From CAWCUU01 sp963798855 (lineage in GTDB: Bacteria > Gemmatimonadota > Gemmatimonadetes > Longimicrobiales > RSA9): a stretch of DNA of 64,000 nucleotides. The stretch lies in assembly GCA_963798855.1 (NCBI GenBank), contig CAWCUU010000002.1, positions 248,001 through 312,000 of the forward strand, in the 5' to 3' direction. Of this stretch, positions 6,566 through 15,721 are shown one piece after another (positions within the stretch are counted from its first letter, which is position 1; each line of letters starts with the position of its first letter). The translations under genes were made by a program, and so were the position numbers. Below the pieces are notes generated by a model. That model ran no database searches, was not told where the DNA came from, and worked only from the letters and a program-made list of their open reading frames with translations.

Positions 6566-9500
6566 TCAGGTGCCGCCGTTCGCCGGCGACACGACCGCCT
6601 TCGCGCGCGGCTCGAGCGCCTCGAGCTGGCGCCGGTAGAAGTCCATCCGCGACCGCTGGTCGGCGGTCATCGGCCCGGCCCAATTCCCGATGTCGGAGTA
6701 GAGGCCACGCGCGCGCGAGAGCAGCTCGGTCGCGACGCGAGCGACGTCGCGGACGCGGCGCGCCTCCCGCTCCGGCAGCGGCTGCAGCGTACCGACGGAG
6801 TCCGGCGCGGGCGGGGTCGGCAGCGCGGCGTCCGAGCCCCGCGCGACGACCTCGGCGCGCAGGCTCAGCGACGCGCGTCGCATGAGCGGCCACAGAGGCG
6901 CGACGACGGCGTGCACGTCTCGGTAGAGCGCGGCCGCAGCCCGCTGATCGGCGGTCCACTGCGCGCGCTGCGCGGCGGTGAGCGGCAGCCGCGGATCCGG
7001 CTGCACGGTCAGCGCCCGCTCCACCGTCCGTCCGGCCGCCGACAGGCGCACGGTGTATACGCCGGGCGCGACGACAGGGCCGGGCAGCCCGCGCGACCGA
7101 CCTGACGCCGCCGGGGCCGCCGGCAGATCGTCGTATCGCAGGTTCCACACGACCCGGTCGATGCCCGCGTCACCGGTGGCCGCCACGCTCGCCACGTGGT
7201 CGCCGGACGCATCGCGGATCTCAATGGACACACTTCCGGAGTCCTGCTCCTCGCCGAGCCAGTAGTCGAGGATCGCGCCGTCGGGCGGATTCTGGCCGTG
7301 GAACGCCATATCTCCTTCGTGCGCCTTCTCCCGGGTGTAGTGGATCGTGCGCGCGACGCGCGGAGAGAAGAGGTGGGCGGCAGCCGCGAGCACGTCGGAC
7401 GTCAGCTCCGCTATGGCGCTTGCGTCGTCGAGGATCCAGACGCCACGGCCGTGGCTGGCCAGCACCAGGTCGCCGTCGCGCGGGTGGATGACGAGGTCGT
7501 TGAACGCGAGCGTCGGCATGCCGGCGTGCAGCTGCCTCCAGCGTGCGCCGCCATCGATGCTGACGAACAGCCCGAGCTCCGCGCCGAGCCAGAGCACGCG
7601 CTGATTGCGCGGATCCTCGCGCACGACGCGCAGCACGCGCTCGGCGGGCAGGTCGCCCGTGATGGAGGTCCAGGTCCGTCCGGAGTCGGTCGAGCGGAGG
7701 AGGTAGTTCGCGTAGTCGTCGTTGCGGTAGTCGTTGACGACGACATAGACCGTGCCCGCATCGTGCGACGACGGCTCGATCATCGAGATCCAGGCGCTGT
7801 CGTCCTTGGGAAGCCCCGGCAGCCGGCCGCGCAGCTCGGTCCACGTCGCGCCACCGTCCGTCGACACCTTCAGGTTGCCGTCGTCCGTGCCGACGTACAA
7901 CACGCCTTCGCGCAGCGGCGACTCCGCGATCGCGGTGATCGTCGGGTAGTACGGGATGCCGTCGTCGAGCGACGGAACCTCGTCCCCGATCTGTTGCCCC
8001 ATGATCGTGAGGCGCCGGCGGTCGATGCCGGTGGTCATGTCGCCGAGGTCCTTCCACGTCACGCCCTGGTCGGTGCTCCTCCACAGACGGTTGGTGCCAG
8101 CGTAAAGCGTGGCGTGGTCGTGTGGCGAGATGATGTACGGCCCATCCCAGTTCGCGGGCGCCATCGCGTTCAGCAGCTCCGGCTGTCGTTCGTTCGCGAA
8201 CCACGCGTCGAAGTTGCGCCGCGGCCCGATCGCGCCGTGCGGATCGCCGGGGCGGATGTCCTGCGCATCCCACGTGCGCCGGTCCAGCTTCACCAGCCCC
8301 AGGTACTGCGACTCGGCGTAGAACGTGTGGCCGTCCACGGTGTCGGGGACGGAGAGGAAGCCGTCACCCCCGCACGAGCGGGTCCAGTCCTCGTTCAGGA
8401 TCCCCTCCGCGCGGTAGGTCGCGCTCGGCCCGACCCAGCAGCCGTTGTCCTGCAGCCCGCCGTAGACGTTGTACGGCACATCGTCGTCGACGCGCACGTG
8501 GTACCACTGGCTGACCGGCAGCGCCGTCTGGAACAGCCACGTCTCGCCCTGGTTCCAGGTGACGCCCAGTCCGCCATCGTCGGCGTGGATCATGTGCCGC
8601 GAGTCTGACGGGTCGACCCACAGGAAGCGGTCGTCACCGTGCAGCGACGTGTCCATCGAGCGGAACGTGCGGCCGCAATCGGTCGACACCGAGAAGTCGT
8701 TCTCCATGTAGATGCGACAGTCGTCGTTCGGATCGACGAGCGGCTGACTCGCGTACATCGGCCGCGGGTTCCACGAGCCCATGTGCGTCCACGTCTCGCC
8801 ACGATCCTCCGAGCGGAAGATCCCCGCCGACGTGTCCGGCCGGACGTACGCCGTTGACGCGTTGAAGCGCCACCCCTGCTCGACGGAGACATAGACGATG
8901 CGCGGGTCCTTGCGGTAGATGCTGATGCCGATTCGCCCGTACTCGCCCCCGGGCAACCCCTTCCTCAGCTTCTTCCAGGTCTCGCCGCCGTCGGTGCTCT
9001 TCCACAGCGCAGAGCCCGGACCGCCGCCGTGGAATCCGAAGGGGCGACGTCGCCGCTGATAGCTCGCGGCGTAGATCACGCTCGGCTCCGCGGGGTCGAT
9101 GGCGACGTCGCTCACGCCCGTGCTCGCGTCGACGTACAGCACCTTCCGCCACGTGTCGCCGCCGTCGGTCGTGCGGTACAGGCCACGCTCCTCGTTCGGA
9201 CCCCAGAGGTGGCCCATCGCAGCGACGAACACCGTCCGAGGTTCCGTCGGATGGATCGCGATGCGGCCGATCGCCTTCGTCTCGCCGAGCCCCATGTTGC
9301 GCCACGTCTTGCCGCCGTCGGTCGAGCGATAGACGCCGTCGCCCCACGAGTTGCTCTGCCGGCTCGCGCGCTCGCCCGTGCCGACCCACACGATGGACGT
9401 GTCCGTCTGGCTCACCGCAATATCTCCCACCGAGTGCGTGCCGCCGTGCTCGAACACCGGCTTCAGCGTCACGCCACCGTCCGTCGTCTTCCACACGCCT

Positions 9501-9730
9501 CCCGTCGCTGTGGCCGCGTAGAAGACCGTCGGCTCGCTCTCCACCACGGCGAGGTCAACGACACGGCCGCTCATGTTGGCGGGGCCGATGTTCCGGGCGC
9601 GAAGGTGGTCGAGCGCGCCGTCGGGGATCGCCTGCGCGCCTGCGCCCGATGCGAGGGCGAGCGCGAGCGCGAGGGCGGCTGCGCCGCGGGCGAGCGCGGG
9701 CGCGGGGGGCGCTGCGGGCGTGCGGTGCAT
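6566..9730 (-). CDS. Sortilin/VPS10-like Asp-box beta-propeller protein (glycosyl hydrolase-like)
   Basis: 1054-aa exported protein. An Ala/Leu-rich signal peptide ends near the segment ASGAGAQA. The body carries about ten Asp-box/BNR motifs of the form STDGGxTW (for example STDGGKTW, TTDGGDTW, STDGGETW, SEDRGETW, STDQGVTW, STDSGRTW). These make one or two large beta-propellers like those of sortilin-N, xyloglucanase and photosynthesis HCF136-like proteins. The last 250 residues form a separate beta-sandwich plus helical C-terminal region. The start at 9730 is where the signal peptide begins. Such proteins are often annotated as glycosyl hydrolases, but catalytic residues are not demonstrable here. 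Confidence 0.85.
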   Translation of the reverse strand: MHRTPAAPPAPALARGAAALALALALASGAGAQAIPDGALDHLRARNIGPANMSGRVVDLAVVESEPTVFYAATATGGVWKTTDGGVTLKPVFEHGGTHSVGDIAVSQTDTSIVWVGTGERASRQSNSWGDGVYRSTDGGKTWRNMGLGETKAIGRIAIHPTEPRTVFVAAMGHLWGPNEERGLYRTTDGGDTWRKVLYVDASTGVSDVAIDPAEPSVIYAASYQRRRRPFGFHGGGPGSALWKSTDGGETWKKLRKGLPGGEYGRIGISIYRKDPRIVYVSVEQGWRFNASTAYVRPDTSAGIFRSEDRGETWTHMGSWNPRPMYASQPLVDPNDDCRIYMENDFSVSTDCGRTFRSMDTSLHGDDRFLWVDPSDSRHMIHADDGGLGVTWNQGETWLFQTALPVSQWYHVRVDDDVPYNVYGGLQDNGCWVGPSATYRAEGILNEDWTRSCGGDGFLSVPDTVDGHTFYAESQYLGLVKLDRRTWDAQDIRPGDPHGAIGPRRNFDAWFANERQPELLNAMAPANWDGPYIISPHDHATLYAGTNRLWRSTDQGVTWKDLGDMTTGIDRRRLTIMGQQIGDEVPSLDDGIPYYPTITAIAESPLREGVLYVGTDDGNLKVSTDGGATWTELRGRLPGLPKDDSAWISMIEPSSHDAGTVYVVVNDYRNDDYANYLLRSTDSGRTWTSITGDLPAERVLRVVREDPRNQRVLWLGAELGLFVSIDGGARWRQLHAGMPTLAFNDLVIHPRDGDLVLASHGRGVWILDDASAIAELTSDVLAAAAHLFSPRVARTIHYTREKAHEGDMAFHGQNPPDGAILDYWLGEEQDSGSVSIEIRDASGDHVASVAATGDAGIDRVVWNLRYDDLPAAPAASGRSRGLPGPVVAPGVYTVRLSAAGRTVERALTVQPDPRLPLTAAQRAQWTADQRAAAALYRDVHAVVAPLWPLMRRASLSLRAEVVARGSDAALPTPPAPDSVGTLQPLPEREARRVRDVARVATELLSRARGLYSDIGNWAGPMTADQRSRMDFYRRQLEALEPRAKAVVSPANGGT

Positions 9731-9878
9731 GGCATCGTCCGGACTGTGGGAGTCTTTGCGGAGGAAGCTCGGTTCGACGTGAAGGTGGACGGCAGGGTGG
9801 CGGGCGGCAAGCGGGTGCCGCGCCAGCCGGCGGCCCGGCAAAGTCCGACACCCACCCCGCCGGCGGACCGACGCAGTC

Positions 9879-11078
9879 TCAACCGATCGGCTCCAGCCCC
9901 TGAGCCTCGGGTAGCGGCTTTTCCGGCGCGGCGAGGTACGACCGCTCGATGTAGCCCTCCAGGTCGGTCGCGCCGGAAGCTTCGATCCGATTCGCCAGCT
10001 CCTCCTCGGAGTACAGGAGGCGGAGTCGGCGCGCGAGCTCCCGGCGAAACGCCGGCGTGTACAGCGCCCCCACGAGCGCGGTCTGGCGAAGGCGCTCGAG
10101 CGGGGCGAGGAAGATCACGGCGTCGTAGGCGTCGGCCATCGTCTGTCCGGGCGCGACGTCGAGCATGTGGTTACCGACGTAGCGCGCGCGACCGAACGCG
10201 GTGCCCGCGAGCGTCACCGCGACCGGCACGCCGCCGTTGTCCCGGAAGGCGCGGTCCCATGCGCCGCCCTCCAGCCTCGCCCAGTGATAGTCGATCCGCT
10301 CGAGACCCTGGGTCGTGCGCGGCCCGGCCGTATCGCTGCTGAGTCGCTCGATGACGAGTTGGGGCGCGTGGAAGCGGATCGAGTAGGCACGACCCGGATC
10401 GCGCTCGTGGAAGTAGGTCGTCGCGTTCCAGTAGAGGGAGCCGTCGGCGTGGCGGATCGCTTCGTAGGCGTGGCGTGTGTTGGTGAGGAAGATGCCCTTC
10501 CCTCCGGACGCGTCGAGCGTCTCGCGAATCATCGCGTACATCGTGTAGTCGTAGGCGCTCAGCGACTGGCGGAACACCTCTACGTCGCGCGGCGAGCGGA
10601 TCTCCGACCAGTACGTCGGGCTGCCGACCGCGACGACCCGGAGACGTTCCGAGTCCGGCAGCGGCGCGTTCACGTCGTGGATCGCCCGCAGCAGGTCGAA
10701 GTAGGTGGCGTACGGAAAGCCTTCGCCACCGAGGTCGTTCTGGAACGCCGGGTAAAGCAGCGTCGAGTCCGGCGCGTCGGCGGCCAGATACGCGTCGATC
10801 CGGCTCTGCTGGCTCAGCGGTACGACCTCGAGGAAGACGAAGCGCGCGCGCTCGCGGAAGCGGGAGTCGTGCACCAACGCCTGATAGAAGCGGAACGGCT
10901 CGACGAGCGTGTGCAGGCCGTCGTCGAAGACGATCAGGTCGTGCCGATCGAGCTGGTCGAGCACGAACGCCACCGGCTCGCGGCCGAATCGCCGCAGATC
11001 GGCGAGGTGGGCCTGCTGAGCGGCGGCGGGTGCGCCGGTGACGAAGAGCGAGAGGAGAAATGGCACCCAGCGGATCAT
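9879..11078 (-). CDS. Secreted TIKI/ChaN/erythromycin-esterase-like protein
   Basis: 399-aa protein with a clear signal peptide (MIRWVPFLLSLFVTGAPAAA, cleaved before QQ). The mature part resembles the Tiki/ChaN/EreA fold: FDDGLHTLVEPFRFYQALV near the N-terminus and RFVFLEVVPLSQQSRIDAYL after it, the positions where the family keeps its His/Glu residues. I recognise the fold pattern only weakly, so haem binding or ester cleavage is a hypothesis. ATG at 11078 has CGGAG upstream. It lies 148 bp upstream of the propeller gene on the same strand. Confidence 0.6.
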   Translation of the reverse strand: MIRWVPFLLSLFVTGAPAAAQQAHLADLRRFGREPVAFVLDQLDRHDLIVFDDGLHTLVEPFRFYQALVHDSRFRERARFVFLEVVPLSQQSRIDAYLAADAPDSTLLYPAFQNDLGGEGFPYATYFDLLRAIHDVNAPLPDSERLRVVAVGSPTYWSEIRSPRDVEVFRQSLSAYDYTMYAMIRETLDASGGKGIFLTNTRHAYEAIRHADGSLYWNATTYFHERDPGRAYSIRFHAPQLVIERLSSDTAGPRTTQGLERIDYHWARLEGGAWDRAFRDNGGVPVAVTLAGTAFGRARYVGNHMLDVAPGQTMADAYDAVIFLAPLERLRQTALVGALYTPAFRRELARRLRLLYSEEELANRIEASGATDLEGYIERSYLAAPEKPLPEAQGLEPIG

Positions 11079-11190
11079 CGATACGCTCCGATCAGGGGCG
11101 AAAGGCAATGCCTGCTTCGGATGCCACCCCCTCCCGAAATGGTTGCAGCGCCCCGCTCACGAACCGAACGCGTCGCGGGGGAGGGGACGA

Positions 11191-11254
11191 ATGATCAAGG
11201 GGATCAGGTTTCAAGGACGTGGACGGCAACACCTTCGTGCTGTCGACGCGCTGA
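11191..11254 (+). pseudogene. C-terminal stub of a VOC (glyoxalase-like) gene
   Basis: Translation to the stop at 11252-11254 gives FKDVDGNTFVLSTR, the standard last strand of VOC proteins (F-x-D-P/V-D-G-N). Seven codons upstream, in a frame offset by one base, read MIKGIRF and continue it naturally, implying a one-base insertion near 11211. Everything upstream is missing. It lies in the 286-bp gap between two minus-strand genes and is not expressed as a useful protein. Confidence 0.55.
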
Positions 11255-11364
11255 GCGGTGTGGCGCGCCGGCCGAGCCGGATCGCCGGGCGTCGCCCAGA
11301 GGCGCATCGCGGCGCGCCCCGCGAGCCCGCGATCGGGCGGGGGGCGCGCCGCGGCGTCGCTCGA

Positions 11365-12405
11365 TCAGCCGACCGGCTGGTGGCTCGGCAGCGTGGTGTC
11401 CTCCAGCGCTTGCGCCTTCGCGAGCGCGACGGAGAGACCGATCGGCAGCAGGATGAAGGTCAGGAAGTAGAAGTCTGACCCGGGCAACACGACCTGTGGA
11501 GCGAGCACATTGACGAGCACGGCGAGGATGATCGGCAGCAGCGCGATCACGGCCGATCCGACCATCACGTTCAGGCCGAGCTGCTGGCGCTGCTGCGCGG
11601 TCGCGCGTCCGTACTGCCGGACCAGCACGAGGATGGCGCTCGCGAAGTAGCCGGCCACGACCACGCCGCTGAAGATGCGGCCGAAAGCGTTGAGTCCGCT
11701 CGTCGCCCGCGGTTGCAGCACGATCATGCAGAGCACGAAGACGGCGAAGGCGACGGCGGGCGCGTAGAGCAGGGTCCGCATTCCGGCACGGTCGAGCCAG
11801 GGCATCCGCTTCGGGAAGCTGGCGAGGAAGTGCACGAGCAGCGCGAGCCCGATGTAGATGACGGGCACGAGCACGGCGGCGAGCGCCGTCCGCAGCGCGT
11901 AGGACGCGGTGTAGGGCCAGCCGATGAACGCGAACCCGAGGCAGAGGCTCGCGGCCGCGAACAGCTTCTCCGGTCCGCCGGCGGAGCGCAGATACGGCCG
12001 CATCCCGAACACGACGAAGGCGAGGCCGATCAGCAGTCCGCAAACGCCGAGCGCCCAGTCGCGCGAGGGCATCGCCGCGTACGTGACCGTCAGCGTCTGA
12101 CTCGCTCCGTCACGGGAGATGGTATACTCCCGCGTGTCTCCCGGCGCCGGCCTCGGCCGCCGCGACAGCGCCTTGGCGTCGGCCACATCGATGCCGCCAT
12201 CCGTGAGGAGCCGGTCGCCCTTCTGGAAGCCCGCCTGCTCGGCGGGACTCCCGGGCCTCACCCGCACGGCTACGTTGTCGGTCGTCGACAGGCCGTCGTA
12301 CGGCTGCCGCCCGAGGTCGAGGAAGTTGAGGATCGCGAACGCGATGAGGACGACTGCGACTGCCAGTGCGATCAGGCGGGAAGTTCCCGATGCAGGGGCG
12401 GCCAT
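11365..12405 (-). CDS. PDZ-domain multipass membrane protein
   Basis: 346-aa inner-membrane protein. One N-terminal helix (residues 9-25) is followed by a periplasmic PDZ-like domain (about 38-115) with the ligand-groove segment VRVRPGSPAEQAGFQKGDRL. About seven more helices fill residues 115-340. The layout resembles a group of PDZ-membrane proteins sometimes fused to histidine kinases, but no kinase domain is present here. ATG at 12405 has AAAGGAG upstream. Neighbours give no functional clue. Confidence 0.8.
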   Translation of the reverse strand: MAAPASGTSRLIALAVAVVLIAFAILNFLDLGRQPYDGLSTTDNVAVRVRPGSPAEQAGFQKGDRLLTDGGIDVADAKALSRRPRPAPGDTREYTISRDGASQTLTVTYAAMPSRDWALGVCGLLIGLAFVVFGMRPYLRSAGGPEKLFAAASLCLGFAFIGWPYTASYALRTALAAVLVPVIYIGLALLVHFLASFPKRMPWLDRAGMRTLLYAPAVAFAVFVLCMIVLQPRATSGLNAFGRIFSGVVVAGYFASAILVLVRQYGRATAQQRQQLGLNVMVGSAVIALLPIILAVLVNVLAPQVVLPGSDFYFLTFILLPIGLSVALAKAQALEDTTLPSHQPVG

Positions 12406-12536
12406 GATGCTCCTTTCGCCGGGGCCGGAATGGGCCGTATCTGAAAGGACTGCTCCAGGCCGAGTTGTGGGAAGCGCGCCCACTATGGGCTCCCCGGCCC
12501 TCGCAGGTCAAGCATCATGGACGACCGATCGGCGGC

Positions 12537-15197
12537 TCACTCCACCCTCAGCGCCTGCGTTGGATCCGTTCGGCTCGCGCGCAGCGCGGGCACCCAGGAG
12601 GCGACGAGCGCCGCGGCGGCGAGCACGCCGCCGACCGTCACGAACGTCAACGGATCGTTCGGCGCGACGTCGTAGAGCAGAGCCCGCATCGCCTTCGACG
12701 CGAGCAGGGCCGAGCCGAGCCCGATGACCACGCCCAGCGCCGCGAGGCGCGCGCCCTGACGCATCACCAGCCGCAGCACGTCGCGCGTCTGCGCGCCGAG
12801 CGCCATGCGCACGCCGATCTCCTGTGTGCGCTGCCGCACCGCCTGCGCGGTCACGCCGTAGACGCCGACGACGGCGAGGGTCAGCGCGATCGCGGCGAAC
12901 GCGAGCAGCAGCGTCATCAGGAAGCGCTCTCGCGCGAGGGAGTCCGCGCGCACCGCCTCCATCGTGCGGACGTCGGAGAGCGGCAGGTCGGAGTCCAGGT
13001 CGGCCACGGCGTGCCGCACCGCCGCCACGAGTGCGGAGGGATCGCCGGCGGTGCGGATCATGAGCGTCATGTAGCTCGAGCGATCCTGGTAGAATGGTGC
13101 GAGCACCTCGATCTGCGGCTGCATCGCCACGCCTTCCTGCCGCTCGTTGCCCACCACGCCGACGATCGTGCGCCACACGGAGGTCGAGTCCGGGTGCTTG
13201 TCCTCGGCGATCCGGTGACCGATCGGGTCCTGGCCCGGGAACGCCTCGCGCGCGAGCGCCTCGTTGATCACGACCACGTAGTCGCCGCCCTTGCGGTCCG
13301 CGTCGGTGAAGAAGCGTCCTCGCAGGAGCGGCACGCGCATCGTATTCAGGTACTGCGGTGTGACGCGCCGGTGCACGACCTCCGTGCCGTACTCGTCGGG
13401 TCCGCGGCCCTCGATCGAGTAGTCGCTGCTGTAGCCGCGCTCCTCGAGCGGCACATCGGAGGTGAGCGCCGCGTCCTCGACGCCGGGGAGCGCGTGGACC
13501 CGCTCCAGCAGCGAGCCGAAGAACGCGGAGACCTTGTCGCCCGTATCGTACTTCGTCCCCGGCAGGCTGAGCGTCACCGCCAGCACGCCGTGCGGGTCGA
13601 ATCCGGGGTTCACGTCCAGCAGCCGCTGGTAGCTGCGGACCAGCAGCCCCGCGCCCGTCACCAACAGCATCGCGAGCGCGATCTCGGCCACGACAAGCCC
13701 GCTGCCCAGCGCCCGCGTCGCGCGGCCCGGCCCGCCCGAGCGGCCTCCCTCTCGCAGCGACGCCGCCGTGCCCGCGCCGCGCGTCCACAGCGCCGGAGCC
13801 AGCCCGAACAGCAGCCCGCTCACCGTCGTGATCGCCAGGATATAGCCGGCCACGCGGACGTCCAGGCCGAAGTGCGCCGTGCGCAGCAGCCCCTCCGGCT
13901 GCATGTGCTCGAGGAGGCGCGTGCCTTCCCAGCCGAGCAGCAGCCCTGTCGCGCCGCCGAGCACGGAAAGCACCAGGCTCTCGGTCAGCACCTGCCGGAC
14001 GAGCCGCAGGCGCCCGGCACCGAGCGCCGCCCGCACCGCCACCTCCCGCTGCCGTCCCGCCGCCCGCACCAGCAGCAGGTTCGCCACGTTCGCGCACGCG
14101 ATCAGCAACAGCAGCCCCACCGCGCCGAGAAGCACGAGCAGCGGCGTGCGCGTGTCGCCCACCAGAAACTCGTGCAGCGGGGTCATTCCCGCGCCCATGT
14201 ACCGGTTCGTCTCCGGGTACTCGACCTTCAGCCGGCTCACCACCGACTGCAGCTGCGAATTCGCCTGGGTAGCCGTCGCGCCGGGCGCGAGGCGGCCGAT
14301 GACCCGGATCCAGTGGGCGCGGCGGAAGAACGTCGCCGTCCGGTTCGCGGGGTCCCAGCGCCAGGGCACCCACAGATCCGTCTTCTCGCTCGGGAATGAG
14401 AAGCTCGCCGGCATCACGCCCACCACGCGGTACGCCTCGCCGTCCAGCCGTACGACCCGATCGATGACCGAGCGGTCGCCCCCGAACCGGGTCTTCCACA
14501 GATGATCGCTCAGTACGACGATCGGCTCGCTGCCCTTCCACGTCTCCTCCGGCCGGAACGTCCGCCCCAACGCCGGCTTCACGCCGAGAACCGAGAAGAA
14601 GTTGCCGGTCACCGGAGCGGTCAGCAGCATCTGCGGGTCGCCGACGCCGGTCAGGATCCTGTGGCTGCCGAATCCCGAGTACGACGCCATGTCCTCGAAC
14701 GCCGCGACACCCTCCTTCCAGTCGTAGTAGTTCGCGGGTGCCGCCACTTCCCGGTCCCATCCCTTCTCCGGATTCTCCTCCCACAGCATGTACAGCCGGT
14801 CCGGATGCGCGAACGGTAGCGCCTCCAGCACTACTGCGTTCACGGCCGCGAAGATCGCGGTGTTCGCGCCGATCCCCAGCGCCAGCACCAGCACGGCCGC
14901 AGTCGCAAATCCGGGGTTCCGTCGCAACCCGCGGAGCGCGTAGCGGATGTCCTGCACCAGGTCCTGCAGCGGGCGCACCCCGCGCGCGTCGCGCACCTGC
15001 TCCTTCACCGCTTCCACTCCGCCGAACGCGACCGCCGCGCGGCGAAGCGCTTCCTCCGGACCCACGCCCTCTTCCCGCTCCAGCCGCTCCGCCTCCATCT
15101 CCAGATGGAAACGCATCTCATCCTCCAGCTCGCGCCCCACCCGCTCGCCGTGGAACAGACCCCGCGCCCGCTCGCGCACCTCCGACCACCAGCTCAT
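12537..15197 (-). CDS. MacB/FtsX-type ABC permease with N-terminal helical prefix (ADOP type)
   Basis: 886-aa inner-membrane permease. Residues 1-75 form a soluble helical prefix (MSWWSEVRERARGLFHGERV). A first helix lies near 100-120 (VLVLALGIGANTAIFAAVN, the hallmark of this family), followed by a MacB-type periplasmic core (130-320), an FtsX block of three helices (360-500), a second periplasmic core and a second FtsX block (760-880). This duplicated layout works with a separate LolD/MacB ATPase; none is in the window. ATG at 15197 overlaps the PadR stop by four bases, so translation is coupled. Members export macrolides, peptides or lipids, or act in signalling; the substrate is unknown. 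Confidence 0.9.
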   Translation of the reverse strand: MSWWSEVRERARGLFHGERVGRELEDEMRFHLEMEAERLEREEGVGPEEALRRAAVAFGGVEAVKEQVRDARGVRPLQDLVQDIRYALRGLRRNPGFATAAVLVLALGIGANTAIFAAVNAVVLEALPFAHPDRLYMLWEENPEKGWDREVAAPANYYDWKEGVAAFEDMASYSGFGSHRILTGVGDPQMLLTAPVTGNFFSVLGVKPALGRTFRPEETWKGSEPIVVLSDHLWKTRFGGDRSVIDRVVRLDGEAYRVVGVMPASFSFPSEKTDLWVPWRWDPANRTATFFRRAHWIRVIGRLAPGATATQANSQLQSVVSRLKVEYPETNRYMGAGMTPLHEFLVGDTRTPLLVLLGAVGLLLLIACANVANLLLVRAAGRQREVAVRAALGAGRLRLVRQVLTESLVLSVLGGATGLLLGWEGTRLLEHMQPEGLLRTAHFGLDVRVAGYILAITTVSGLLFGLAPALWTRGAGTAASLREGGRSGGPGRATRALGSGLVVAEIALAMLLVTGAGLLVRSYQRLLDVNPGFDPHGVLAVTLSLPGTKYDTGDKVSAFFGSLLERVHALPGVEDAALTSDVPLEERGYSSDYSIEGRGPDEYGTEVVHRRVTPQYLNTMRVPLLRGRFFTDADRKGGDYVVVINEALAREAFPGQDPIGHRIAEDKHPDSTSVWRTIVGVVGNERQEGVAMQPQIEVLAPFYQDRSSYMTLMIRTAGDPSALVAAVRHAVADLDSDLPLSDVRTMEAVRADSLARERFLMTLLLAFAAIALTLAVVGVYGVTAQAVRQRTQEIGVRMALGAQTRDVLRLVMRQGARLAALGVVIGLGSALLASKAMRALLYDVAPNDPLTFVTVGGVLAAAALVASWVPALRASRTDPTQALRVE

Positions 15198-15535
15198 GCC
15201 GTTCCCCCCTGCCAGCCGAGGACCCACTCCACCGCCTGCGACGCCCGACGCCAGCTCGCCACCTCCGCCTCCAACTGCCGCCGACCCTCCGCCGTCAACC
15301 GGTAGTAGCGAGCTCGCCGGTTGTTCTCCGTCACCCGCCATTCCGACTTCAGCCACCCTTTCCGCACCATCCGCTGCAACGCCGGGTACAGCGAGCCCTG
15401 GTTCACGTCGAACACGTCGCGCGACATCTGCCGGATCCGCTGGCTGATCCCCCACCCGTGCATCGGCTCCAGCGACAGCGTCTTCAGCACCATCGCCTCC
15501 AGCGTCCCCTGCAGCAGCTCGCTCGTGTCGCCCAT
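15194..15535 (-). CDS. PadR family transcriptional regulator
   Basis: 113-aa winged-helix regulator of the short PadR subfamily: LLQGTLEAMVLKTLSLEPMH followed by GWGISQRI and the recognition-helix segment VNQGSLYPALQRMVRKGWL. The start at 15535 has AAAGGAG with good spacing. It forms a two-gene operon with the permease (ATGA overlap), the usual arrangement in which PadR represses its own permease operon. An imperfect inverted repeat just upstream is the likely operator. Confidence 0.92.
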   Translation of the reverse strand: MGDTSELLQGTLEAMVLKTLSLEPMHGWGISQRIRQMSRDVFDVNQGSLYPALQRMVRKGWLKSEWRVTENNRRARYYRLTAEGRRQLEAEVASWRRASQAVEWVLGWQGGTA

Positions 15536-15554
15536 GATCGCTCCTTTAGATCTC

Positions 15555-15593
15555 CTACAAGAAGACGATGGTTGCATTCCTGTAGATAGTCAA
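15555..15593 (-). promoter_or_regulatory. PadR-permease promoter region with inverted repeat
   Basis: On the minus strand TTGACT (15593-15588) could serve as a -35 box. It is followed by CTACAGGAA and, 13 bp later, TTCTTGTAG, an inverted repeat matching at 8 of 9 positions (15555-15585). It ends 20 bp before the PadR start. PadR autorepression is inferred from position. The -10 box is not convincing. Confidence 0.5.
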
Positions 15594-15721
15594 GAGAAAG
15601 GGCGTTCATCGGCGATGGCGGGGCCGAGGAGGGGGGGCGGCTCGGTACGTCCGCATTGCCTGCCTCGCAGAGACGCAGCAGTATTGCAGCGGTCTCATCG
15701 CCTCATCTCCCGTCGGGACAC

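Noticed and set aside
7196..8608. 470-codon plus-strand frame inside the propeller gene
   Set aside because: Antisense shadow of the Asp-box repeats; composition rich in Arg/Val/His without any recognisable fold.
12465..14399. 644-codon plus-strand frame across the permease gene
   Set aside because: Arg/His/Gln-rich translation of the reverse strand of a conserved permease; not a gene.
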